64,000 bases of DNA from Basidiobolus meristosporus CBS 931.73 (lineage: Eukaryota > Basidiobolomycota > Basidiobolomycetes > Basidiobolales > Basidiobolaceae). How positions within the stretch are numbered: the first letter of the stretch is position 1; every line of letters begins with the position of its first letter. The notes beneath the pieces were generated by a model. It saw nothing but the letters and a program-made list of their open reading frames with translations. It had not been told where the DNA came from and did not search any database. A program made the position numbers and the translations under genes. This document shows, in pieces, positions 1 through 11,800 of the stretch. The DNA lies in contig MCFE01000290.1 of assembly GCA_002104905.1 (NCBI GenBank), positions 1 to 64,000 of the forward strand, in the 5' to 3' direction.

Positions 1-135
1 CGAATATGCAATAAATGTACGTGAGGATATGCAAGCTATCTCAAGTAAATAAAAAATGTGATCTTTGCTTATTGCTTCATTGAGTAAGTGTATAGATCAC
101 TACATAATTGCTACTATAGTGGTAACATTGAGAAG

Positions 136-1521
136 CTAGAAACTATTGAGGAACGTAACGTAATCAGAATCTTGAATATCTAATAGGCTAAGTGCTGCCT
201 CACGAGATTCCGTACTGATGCGCTCATAAAGCTCCCGATCGTTCAACAACAGGTTTATCTCATCAATCCAAGGTTGAATATCGTTCTGGGGGATTTTAAG
301 CGGGCCGTGGCGTTTGATTTCCTCTTCATCGAGTTCTCGTTCGTTGGTTGCTAGCACCACTGGAATGGTTCCTCGAAGAATGCCACACTTGGCTTCTGGT
401 ACTCCGCCGGCATTACTGCACACTACTGGGATACCCCTAAGCATAGCTTCCACTACAACATTACCAAAAGTCTCCAGCCAAATTGATGGGACAACTAGGA
501 TCTTGGTACGCTGCCAGACTGGTTCCAGAGTGGGCATTGGAGCTAAGAGCTCAACATTTGGCAGGTCAGCTAGCTGAGATGCTTGGTACTCTGAGACGTC
601 CCAACTTCTTACGGCAAGGAATTTGGTATCTGGCATAGCCACGGCCAATGGATAAAATATGGAGAAGCCTTTCAGAGTCCCCGGGTTTATAGCCAATACA
701 CGAGCCTCTGGATTATCAAAATTTGCGTATTTTGGGGCGTTGGCAACGTCAAAGCGACTGGGGTGCAATGGAAAGTGCTTTACGGGGATACGAGTACTGC
801 CGTACCTATAGATATACTCTTGAACTGCCTTACTAACGGCCCATACCCCCGTTACCTTAGATTCCAATAGCTTCGTGTAGGTTGGATTGAAATCCTCCGG
901 CCACGTAGCAGATATTACTGGATTCACGTCTTGAGGGCCAAATGGCAAAATGTTGGTAACATGCGTGATGGCAATGGTTTTGATACCACTTTTCTCTTGT
1001 GGCATGAATTCCGAGGCGGCAAATTGAGAAATGAGGTCGCTATATAAAAAATGGGATGGCTGGAACTGGCGTACTTCCTTACGGATTAAGTTCGTGTAAA
1101 AATCCAGCATCTTATTTTCACCCTTTCCTAGTAGCCACTCGGATGGGAACATTTGTGGGAGAAACCCGTTACCCCCAAGGTCATCAATACAGTATGCGAC
1201 CATGGAGATTTGATTTACTGTCAGTCTGTAGAGGCGCACCTCCTTGGGTTGTTCTGTTGGTGGGTGGATGATTTCAACGGAGTTGATTGTTACTTGCTTG
1301 TCCTCAACTTCATGAGCAAAACAGCCAAGAAATAAAAGTGCCTCATGGCCCTGTAAGCTTAATGCCTCCAGTAATGACTTATCCGAGCGCGGTCCTCCAG
1401 CGGCTGCGAATAGTCCGGGGAATACCTGAACTACCATAATACGGATATGGTCATCTTCTGAAAGGTGCCCACTGCTTGCTGAGGACAGATGCTCACTACT
1501 GGGCTTGAGGGTTGTCAACAT
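136..1521 (-). CDS. GT4-type (GT-B fold) glycosyltransferase
   Basis: Uninterrupted 461-residue frame with ATG at 1521 and TAG at 136. The C-terminal half has the retaining GT-B signature: an EX7E element in ETFGNVVVEAM followed by GIPVVCSNAGGVPEA, the usual nucleotide-sugar binding region of family GT4. The N-terminal half has the expected glycine-rich acceptor loop (FAAAGGPRSDKS). No signal peptide or membrane segment is evident, so the enzyme is probably cytosolic. A second ATG at codon 29, just before VVQVFPG, could be the true start because the first 28 residues are Ser-rich and look non-conserved. It lies 606 bp downstream of the NRPS stop on the same strand. It may glycosylate the NRPS product, but that is inferred from proximity only. 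A general cell-wall or sterol glycosyltransferase remains possible. The acceptor and sugar cannot be read from the sequence. Confidence 0.8.
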   Translation of the reverse strand: MLTTLKPSSEHLSSASSGHLSEDDHIRIMVVQVFPGLFAAAGGPRSDKSLLEALSLQGHEALLFLGCFAHEVEDKQVTINSVEIIHPPTEQPKEVRLYRLTVNQISMVAYCIDDLGGNGFLPQMFPSEWLLGKGENKMLDFYTNLIRKEVRQFQPSHFLYSDLISQFAASEFMPQEKSGIKTIAITHVTNILPFGPQDVNPVISATWPEDFNPTYTKLLESKVTGVWAVSKAVQEYIYRYGSTRIPVKHFPLHPSRFDVANAPKYANFDNPEARVLAINPGTLKGFSIFYPLAVAMPDTKFLAVRSWDVSEYQASQLADLPNVELLAPMPTLEPVWQRTKILVVPSIWLETFGNVVVEAMLRGIPVVCSNAGGVPEAKCGILRGTIPVVLATNERELDEEEIKRHGPLKIPQNDIQPWIDEINLLLNDRELYERISTESREAALSLLDIQDSDYVTFLNSF

Positions 1522-2127
1522 TGATGTATTGAGCTACTATAGGCGCTATCACTTTCCAGGGTGGGCTATTTATAGCGTCAATAGCACTAACACGACTTGA
1601 TTCAGCCCAGCTCTTATTTTATCTGTGTTGGGCGAAAGGAATAATGAATAGCAGCCATGTACTGAGTCAACAGTACCTTGTATCACATGCAGGCTGCTGG
1701 CTCTCTAATATGGCTATATTTGCTACGTTTCCATAGATATGGAGCTGCAAGAAGTCCTAAAATTCAGGTATTTTCAATACAATATCCCACTGGTGTAACT
1801 CCTAATTGTGTGAAGTGTAACCTAGAGTAAAATTCTTGTTGGGTTAGTAGACTTCATTTGTGGACCAAGTGCGTTCACTTCGACTGGCGATTATCGCTGC
1901 TATATTGAGTGTATGTGCACAAACACTGAATTAGAACTCCATTAACAACAAGCAATTAGTTACGTGGCTAGAATACTGCGGCTTATTCGATGAAGTCTAA
2001 TTTCAGCAGTTTATCTTAGCTTTGCTGAGTGGATTTTGTATGGACTGAGGTGCCAAATATGTTTAGAAAATAAATTTTCCCCCTTTAAGACCTAGTGTTT
2101 TATTATCGATTCTGGAGTGAGCCAGCC
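1522..2127. other. Intergenic stretch between NRPS 3' end and glycosyltransferase promoter
   Basis: 606 bp with the glycosyltransferase TATA box near its left end and AT-rich sequence that presumably carries the NRPS 3' UTR. I see no other gene. Confidence 0.6.
1566..1575 (-). promoter_or_regulatory. TATA box of the glycosyltransferase gene
   Basis: Reads CTATAAATAG on the minus strand, about 45 bp upstream of the ATG at 1521. Its placement matches TATA-like elements before several other genes here. Confidence 0.5.
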
Positions 2128-2830
2128 CTATTGAAGGTATCGTGCAATTTTGGAAATATGAGGGTCAAACATTAGCTCGTGGTGATGAGCGTCAATGGTG
2201 TGAATGGCTACTCGTGAGGAGTACTTCGACCATCCATAACACACTGACTCGTTGTCATTGACTCGCCTGTTTGAGGTGGCTTTAACCAAAACAACTTTGG
2301 CATTCAGCTTCTTCTCTGGTGGGCGGTATTTCCTCATCAAGCGTGTGTTGCACTCAATTTTGTTGCAGATCATGTGAGCTGCAGATTCGTCAATGTTCCA
2401 TTGGCCCAAGCGCGAAATCAAATCGAGATACTCTTGGCTGGAATAAATATCCATATTGACTTTTGTGGAAGCTATTGGAGCTAGAGCGTCAATAACAGTT
2501 ACTCTTGCTACCTCCGAGCCCTCCGCCTCCAGTTGACGTGCGGCCTCGAATGCTACTAGTCCCCCAAAAGAGTACCCGTGCAGGTGATAGGGTCCTTCTG
2601 CCTGAACCTGGCGAATCGCCACCAAATATCTGGCTGCCATCGCCTCGATAGATTCGAACGATACGGTTGTACCTAGAGTTGGGTCACTAATCGAATAAAG
2701 GGTATGGTTCATATGCTCACGGAGCAACTCGAAATAGCTTGATATCCCAATGACACAATGTATGATAAACATAGGTGCACCGGTCGCTTTACAAATGAGC
2801 GATAAACACTCATCTAGAGGGTGTGTGACT
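2128..2830 (-). other. NRPS terminal type I thioesterase domain
   Basis: Residues about 7640-7872. An alpha/beta-hydrolase with the nucleophile Ser in GYSFGG, a candidate acid in VIDALAPI and a late His in AHHHELMF. It presumably hydrolyses or cyclizes the hexapeptidyl chain. Most ascomycete cyclic-peptide NRPSs end instead in a C domain, so a TE here stands out. Confidence 0.85.
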
Positions 2831-5800
2831 GAGCTGCCAGTGGTAGCGTTTAAGAAGCAATTTTCTGCGGATTCGGCAGGACTAATATAGGCTCCGTCGT
2901 ATGGAAGCAAGGTCGAATTTGAGGTATTCCTGGGAATTCCAGGATCCTCCTTTGATATGGATACCACTGCGTCGATCATTGCTGCCTCCCAGGCATTAAC
3001 CCAAGTTTGCACCTGTAGTTCAGAGTGTAATTCTTGGCTGTAGACAATGGTCGCTTCAAGCTCCTCGTCTATGTATCTCGCTGCGCAGTTGAAAATCTGC
3101 TGGCGTCTCCATTCTGGTGCGACACTTTGCAAGTCAAAACTGTATTTGGACTCCGATGTGATTGGCTGCAACAACTGGTGGCTTTCAAGTTTAAACGATT
3201 TTGGCATGTATCCAAAGGAGATTTGCAGTGGATCATGATCATGCTCGTCGTTGGTCTTATTACAGTATCTTTGAAGCCCATAAACTACCTCATTTCCTTG
3301 AATTTGCCGCCTCTGAGCCATGATTTGACGAATTACATCAAGAATGGTATCTTTTGCTGTGACTGAGACAGACACAGGATAGATATTGGTGAACCATCCT
3401 ACTGTTCTGGAGATATCGATGCTACTATCCCAAGCTTGGCGACCATGAAACTCCAAGGCCACTAAAAGCGAATGTCTTTCAAACACAGAGCAAAAAGAAT
3501 ATGCCAGAGAAGCAATAAGCAAATCCAATACTCCTACAGAGGCAGAATAGCCGCAAAAACTGTTGGCCAACTTGGAAAAGTACGCGTTTAACTTAAATGA
3601 GAGGGAGCGTGAGGATCCAACGGTATTTTTGGCAAGTAAAGAAGGATCGGAACACAACGGCTCAACAACTGGTTGCTTTGGCCACAAAGAGCTATCCAAA
3701 CTCCTTCCGTAGTCGGCAAGCATCCTACTCCACTTCATGAATGACATCGACTTGTAGTTGCACTCCTTTCCTTGAAGCAGCTGCTCAAGATCGTCCCATA
3801 TTATGCGCCAGGAGACAAGATCAATGATGTAGTGGTGAACAGTCATGAAGATCAGCTGCTCTCCCTCGGGGGTGTCGTATAAGGCAAACTGGAACAGAGG
3901 CCCGGTCACGATGTTAAGGCTGCGTTGAAGCTGATGAACATGAGAGCGGATCTCATCAACTGACTCTATATGGCGATGGTGCACTTGAATCATATCTTCA
4001 GCCACTGGAAAGATTTTTAATTCCCAATTACCATTAGCAATAGCGAAACGGGCTCGGAGTATATCGTGCTTTTCAATCAACTTGTATATGGATTTAGTTA
4101 AGGCTTCGCTACTAATAGGCTCCCGGACTTGAAGGAGCCAAGCTTGATTGAATTGATTGACATTCGTTTGTTTAATTCCCAAAAACATTCGCTGATTGGG
4201 TGTCAGTGGAACCGGCCCTTCGGTTATATTATCCTCGGAATGCTTCTCCGTTTTGTCAGATTCCAAATATTGAGCAAGCCTGCCAATCGTCTGATACTGC
4301 AGTATGTTTTGTACTGAAAGATGCATATTTGCTTTACGGCAACTAGAGGAAACTTGAATTGCAAGAATAGAATCTCCGCCAAGGCTCTGGAAGCTTTCAT
4401 TGATGCCAATCTTCTCCTCGGGGCAATCAAGAACCTCGGACCAAATCTTCTGAATAGAACTTTCAACTGCCGTACGAGGTGATATAGGAGTAATGTTGCG
4501 ACGGAAACCAAAATTGCCTACTCCCTCAATATTGATTTGCTCAAAGATTGTACTGAGAGATCTCCGATCGACCTTCCCGCTCGAGTTGGTTGGCAATCTG
4601 CTTAAAGGTACCCACTCGACAGGCACCATGTAGTGTGGTAGCTTATTCTGAACATGGGCTCGAATTTCTTCCATGTAAGTTGAAAAGTGGTAGTCCTGTA
4701 TTACTTTCACGTCCATGTCTTCGACTCGCTCATTCAAAGAAACAAACGCTACTAATACCTTGCGGTTAGTTGTTTTGTCAACCACTAACAGCAAAGTACA
4801 CGCGCGAGCGACCTTAGGATGTTCATGTAGGGCGTGGTCAATCTCATCCAGCTCAATTCGTAAGCCGTGCAGTTTGATCTGGTTGTCTTTCCTGCCATTC
4901 AATTCGATCGAACCATCCGAGTTGAAGCGTGCTAAGTCCCCTGTACGATACATGTATTTGCCATTCCCAAATGGATTCTTGACAAATACAGACTCCGTAA
5001 GAGTGGGCCTATTTAGATACCCACGAGCAAGTTGTGGGCCTGAGATGCATAGTTCACCTACAACTCCTGTTGGTACTTGTCGCAAGTCAGAGTCAACAAT
5101 GTGCACAATGTTAAAGCCTATTGGCTTTCCGACATTACTACAAGATGTATTTGTACTAAGCGATTGTTGAATTGTTACCGCAACTGCAGCTTCAGTCGGT
5201 CCGTAACCATTACTCAATTGAACATGCGGCGCCCAGGTATCACGGATTGTTGTAGTCATCATCTCACCACCAAGTTGCAGTTTTTTGAGGCTGGGGACTG
5301 ATTTCGGCCGAATTTTACCGGCGATCGTTGTAGTAAGGTTCGCGCAGGTAACATCCATAGATCGCATCACGCTGTCAAGTGAAGAAAGAAGCGCGGGTCT
5401 TGATTCCATACATACACGGGCTCCTGAGAGTAGCGAACAATATATATCAAGAACTGAGGCGTCAAAGGTGTAGCTCGCAAATTGTAACACTGCATCTTCT
5501 TCAGTCAGATTCCATATTTCTTGCTGTGCACGGACAAAGCTGAGCACAGCAGAATGCTCCATCAAAACGCCTTTCGGGGCTCCGGTAGATCCCGATGTAT
5601 ATATGATATAGCATAAGGCTTCCGGTGTTAGATTGCTGACAACGGGATTATCGGATGAGTACTTTTCTATAGCCTCCTGGTCTTTGCTGAGCAATACTAG
5701 AGTCTGACCTTCGAACTTCTCTTTATGATCCTCGGCAGTAACAATTATTGTAGCTTTAGTGTCCTTCACTATAAATCTGACGCGTTCAATAGGATGATCA

Positions 5801-8800
5801 GGATCAATTGGCACATAGGCCCCGCCCGCCTTTAGGATAGCCAACATTGCCACTATCATATCTATAGACTTATCAAAACATATGGGTACCATGGATTCAG
5901 CAGTGATCCCAAGACTGAGGAGATAGTTTGCTAGGCGATTGGCTCGTTTGTTGAGTTCTGAATACGTGATGAACATGGTAACTCCAAATTGTACCGCTAT
6001 ATTGCTGGGAGTACGCAATACTTGGCGCTCGAACTCGTTGTGAATACAAGATTTTGATAGCGCGTCGCCCAATGAAGCATTAGTCGAAGCATAGACGCAG
6101 TCATGCAATACGCAACTTATATCTCCAAGTAGAGCATCTGATTTGGCATGAATCAAACTATCGAAAAGCTTTGAGTAATCCCTAGCAATAATTTTAGCAT
6201 TGGCTGTATCAGCGATCTTCCCACTAATATCCAGACGATACGTTAGTCTTGAGCTATCTGGACCAATTAGTAGAGTTAGTGGGTACTACAAGTAAGAATA
6301 AATGATCAGTATATAAGCTGCATAGAAGATGAACTATTACGAAGTTACAAACCTCAGTAGTCTCCGCATCTTGACAAGGAACTAATTTTAGTCGATTTGC
6401 ACTAATTTCCCCCAGTTCAGAATTAGTAGAGAGCATACTAGAAGGTAGATAGTTGATGGCAGTATCGATAAGTGGTGAGGTTTCCGTCCAATGCTCAATA
6501 TTACGAAGACTGCTTTGCTGGTACGAAATAGTTGAAGCATAATCTTGCTGTATTTCTTGGAGCCAGCCATGTATTGGCGCTTGTTCGTCGTATCGAATGC
6601 GACATGGTAGCATATTTATGCAAGGCCCCACTATTCTGTCGATGCCTTTGATCTCACTATTTCTCCCATCTACCACATACCCGAAAGTTACATCCTTAGC
6701 TTGAGTGTACATTTTCAGTAGCATTGCCCAAGATGCCTGAATTAGTGTAAATAGAGTTACACCCGACCTTCTGGCAAATTGCAGTATCTCAGATAAAGGT
6801 GTCTCAATAGAGCTATATATCTGTGACTTTTCGCAGTCTGTACGATGGACACTCAACTTTGGAAATGGTAGATTTTCGACACCACTCAACTTGTTTTGCC
6901 AGAATTGCGTTTCTTTTGTGGAACTTTCGTGAGTTCGGAGTAGCATGCGGGAGATGAAGCTCTTAAATGGGTATGTCACCGGTCGTAGAGTTGAGTGATA
7001 TACAGCCTCAAAGTCAGCAAGAATCAGCTTCCACGACGTTGCATCCAGGATAGCATGATGCCAGCTAATAACTAGTTCACTGATACCGGTGTTTGTTTCC
7101 AACAGTGCAAATCGCATTGCCGGCTCCCCAAGAGGAAAGCTCGCAATCTTATCTTCTGCAAGATACGCCATCCGCTCACTCTGGACGCTATCTTCGTCAC
7201 ATACGATATGGACCCATTGATGATCAGAGTTCTTGACAACCACTTGGAGGAATATAGGGCCGTTCTTTTGGATGATAGGGTTCTGCACAAAAACGGTACG
7301 TAAAATAGGATGTGTATCAACAACAGTTTTCCACGCCTTTTTAAGTTGGGTAATGTTGGATGAGCCAATAAGCTGATATGTCTGCTGCACATGATAATAC
7401 TCGGGGTTCTTTAGCATTCCTGCTATAAGGCCTTCTTGTAGATGTGTACATGGCAAGATATCATCAACCGCCGTGGTATCGATACCGCTCTCCGGAAGTT
7501 TTTGATGATAAAGAAGATGAAAATCTGCCTCCGAAAGAGGAAGTAACGGAAAATCACTTCGAGTGTGCTCACTCCGACTAACATGCACACAAAGCTCGAT
7601 TATAGTATGCAGAGCCTCTTCCCACTCCTTAAGCCATAAAGAAACAGTCTCTTGTGAGTGTAACGCCGTGCTAAAAGTGATCGTTGCCTCTAAAAGGCCG
7701 CGATTCACACCAACCGAAATATCAAATACATGATTCCTCTTCCAATCATCAGAGATTTGGCAAGTATCAAAATCGTATTCATCATCCGGTTGTTGGAAGA
7801 AGGCATCTGCCTTTTCGAGTTGCTGAAATCGACCAACATAATTGAATCCAATTTGAATTTTGTCATTTCTCAGCCTGTTGTCGGGGCCGCTCAAGTGACT
7901 TAGCAAACCGTAGGAAAAACCGTTGTTTGGTATCATCTTTCTTATGTCCTTGACATTTTTTAAGGTAGCGAGCGCATTTTCCGTTTGTGCTGGTTTTATA
8001 GTTATAGGGTATATCGACGTGAACCAACCAATCGTTCGAGATGTATCAATATCTTCGCACCAAGCTTCTCTACCATGGCTCTCCATTCCAATTGTCAAAG
8101 ATTCTGAATTGAATACATTGCAATATGCAATAGCTAGTGAAGAAATCATCAAATCGAGGGCTTCAGTTTGAAATGCATGATTGCATACTCCAAATAGGTT
8201 TTCAGTTTGCTCGTTACTTATGTTGAATGAAATCATTTTCGTGGTTGACATTAGATTCTTTTCAAGTGCGTAATCATCAGCTACTGGTTGCACCACAGGA
8301 TATTTCGTCCATAAACTTATATCCAATGTCTTAGCATAATCATTTAGCATCCTGCTCCACTTCATGAATGACATCGACTTGTAGTTGCACTCCTTTCCTT
8401 GAAGCAGCTGCTCAAGATCGTCCCATATTATGCGCCAGGAGACAAGATCAATGATGTAGTGGTGAACAGTCATGAAGATCAGCTGCTCTCCCTCGGGGGT
8501 GTCGTATAAGGCAAACTGGAACAGAGGCCCGGTCACGATGTTAAGGCTGCGTTGAAGCTGATGAACATGAGAGCGGATCTCGTCAACTGACTCTATACGG
8601 CGATGGTGCACCTTGAACTGTACCTCAGCTGGTGGGAGCACACTCAACACTGGGTTCTCTTCAATATTAGAGAAGCGGGCACGCAGCATATCATGATTAT
8701 CAACGATTACTCTTAAGGCGTTCAAAAGTGCGTTGTGAGTAGTTGGTTTTTGCAGCCGAAGTAGCCAAGATTGGTTAAAATGATGCACATTTGTTTGTTT

Positions 8801-11800
8801 TTGCTCTAGGAAGTATGCTAGAATAGGTGTCAAAGGCACGAAACCATTGAGGTCTTCTGCTATCATATCAGTTTTTTCGGTAATCTGTGTGGATGCCAGC
8901 GCTAATTCTCGGATAGTGGAATTTTGCATGATTTGCTGAACACTTAAGAAAATGCCTTTTTGTCGACATAGCGAAGAGACACGAATTGCTGATATCGAGT
9001 CACCCCCTAGGTGATAGAACAAATCATTCACACCAATGCTTGTGACATCGATGTTAAGTGTTTCTGCCCATATCGCTTGCAGCGCTTTCTCAAGTGTAGT
9101 CGAGCACTCTGACTTCGTCTGATTCGAAGATGAAAAGATCAACATACTTTCTCTGCTCAAGTCAGCAACGGTAGCGGATAGGGCTTTGCGATCAATCTTT
9201 CCACTATTATTTCTTGGCATTGTGTTAAGTGGCACCCAGAGGCTAGGGATCATATACGGAGGAAGCCTCATTATAACAAGCTCTCTAACTTCCTTGATAA
9301 AATTGGCAAGCATCCCGGAGTCGGCGTTAGTAAGCATTCTGACATCGCCAGCGTCTTTATCAAATCCATCGAACGTCAGGAATGCCACTAACGTGTTATG
9401 ATCCATATTAGAACCACTATCCATCAGAACAACACAAGCTCGTTTGACTTCTGAGTGCTCATGTATAGCATGTTCTATCTCATCCAACTCTATTCTTAAG
9501 CCACGTAACTTTATCTGGTTGTCTCTTCTTCCCATCAACTCAATAGAACCATCGAAATTAAAACGGGCCAGATCACCAGTACGATATAAACGTTCTCCAT
9601 CTAGATATGGATTCGGTACGAACGCCGCTGCGGTTTGCTCCGGTCGATTTAGATAGCTACGAGCAAGTTGAGCTCCTGAAATACATAGTTCACCAACAGC
9701 TCCAAGCGGGGTCAAGCGCAATTTGGAATCCATGATATAGATCCTATTGTTTGATAGAGGTTTGCCGATATTGCTACATGAGGTTTTAGCGCTCAATGAC
9801 TTGTTTACAAGCACCGCAACCGCAGCTTCGGTTGGCCCATATGCATTGCTTAATTGAACATGGGGGGCCCAAGTATCGCGTATTGTAGCGGTCATCATTT
9901 CCCCACCGACACATAACTTTCGTAAATTTCGAAGATTATTCGGGTTCAGGAGGCTCAACACTGTTGGGGTAAACATTGCGGAGGTGATATTCATCCCAGA
10001 AATTGCTTCATCGATATTCTCATGGAATATTTTCTTGCTTGCAATACAGGCTCGGGCTCCAAATAGTAAGGGAACATATACCTCAATTACAAACAGATCG
10101 AACGTGTAATTAGCCATTTGTAGTACTGAATCATTAACAGACAGTTTCCATATATCCTGCATCCCATTAATGAAGTTTGCTACAGAGCCATGCTCTAAAA
10201 GTACGCCTTTGGGAAGTCCGGTGGATCCCGATGTATAAATGGCATAGCACAGATTTGCTGCAGTTATGCCTATCACGGCTGGATTCGGAGATGAATACTC
10301 CTCAACTGGCTGATCTTCGATGATCACAACTGTCGTCACAACTCCGTCAAACTTGTGCCTATATTGGCTGTTGGCGACCACGATATTTGATCGAGTTTCC
10401 TCGATGATGAACCGATTACGATCATCCGGGTTACCAGGATCCAATGGAACATACGCACCTCCCGATTTCAGAATGGCCAACAAGGTGACGATCATGTTCA
10501 CCGATCGATCAAGACACACAGGCACGAGGGTTTCTATGTTGACACCGATATCTATCAGATGGTGTGCAAGTCGGTTGGCGCGACAGTTCAGCTCATGGTA
10601 CGTCACGAATTCCTCATTCTCGAACTGGACTGCGATGTTGTCTGGCGTACGTAGGACTTGTTCCTCAAATAGTGTATGGATGCAGCACTCGGGCGAGTTT
10701 CTGGTGAACGAGCCGCTCCACTGTCGCAGCAGCTCATACTCCTTACTAGAGATGATGCCGAAGTCATCAACCCGAGTCTCAGCGTTGTCTGGTATGGACA
10801 GTAGTGCTGTCTTCATATGCTCGAAAATCCACTTGGCCTCGTCATTGTGGATGAGATTCTCGTCGTACAGGATTGACAGCTCGTGCCCATCTGCCCCGGT
10901 GGCGAGTTCCACCACAACGGCATAGTTGCTTGGCATTGTTGCCTTGACAACCTCCATCCCAATCGAGTGCAGGCCATGTCCCAACTGGTCAATGTCGAGA
11001 TTCTGCACTGCCAACAAAGAGTCGAATAACGAGCTACCAAGTTCACCGACACACAGCTTCTGAATATCCTGCAACCCAATATTCTGGAATCGATGTTGCT
11101 CCACCTGTCTCCTGTGCATACCAGTCATCACCTCGAGCATAGTTGAATTATCGCTGAGGTTGACACGGACTGGCAGTGTGGTGATACAAGGCCCACATAT
11201 TTGATCGATACCCGCCACAGGTACACTACGTCCGGAATTGACAACCCCAAATACAACATCCGAGTTTCCAGTATGGCACTTCAGCACCAAGGCCCATGCT
11301 AGATTCACGATCGTAGCCAAGGTCAAGCTGTGGGCGCCCGTCAATATGGAGAAGTCAGCACAGATTCTCTCTCGGATCAAGGTACGTGCTTGTGGTTTGT
11401 ACGAGTGTACAGTAGGCTTGGCAATGTGTGTGGCGGTGACTTGATCCAGAAGCTGTGCCCAATATTCGATAGCTTCCTGTCTATCCTGATCGATGACGTA
11501 TTCGATGAACCGAGAATAGGCTGGTCTTTTCGCCAGCTGCGCGCCTCGGTAAGCAGTAACAAGATCCTCGATGAGTAGTCCCATTGACCAACCATCGTAC
11601 AGCGTGTGATGGATGGTCCAAATGAAGAATGTTCTGCATTGATCATCCCTCAGAACAGTGAAGCGAGCTAGCAGTTTCCCCATCTCAATCCCGCGTTCTT
11701 GATCTTGTTTGAGTACTTTCGATAGCTCCGTGGTAATGTCAGTGTTGCTTGGGCACTTAATCACTGTCCAGTCCATGTGCCCACCAACTAGGACTACCTG

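Noticed and set aside
314-577. Plus-strand frame, Ser-rich
   Set aside because: Antisense to the well-supported glycosyltransferase.
2128-6156. 1,342-codon frame as a separate NRPS
   Set aside because: It starts at TTG inside the C5-A6 linker, and in-frame sequence plus a splice join connects it to the upstream exon.
10320-10925. 201-codon plus-strand frame repeated at 13581-14186
   Set aside because: It is the antisense shadow of the NRPS C and A domains; its repetition only reflects the 3,261-bp module repeat.
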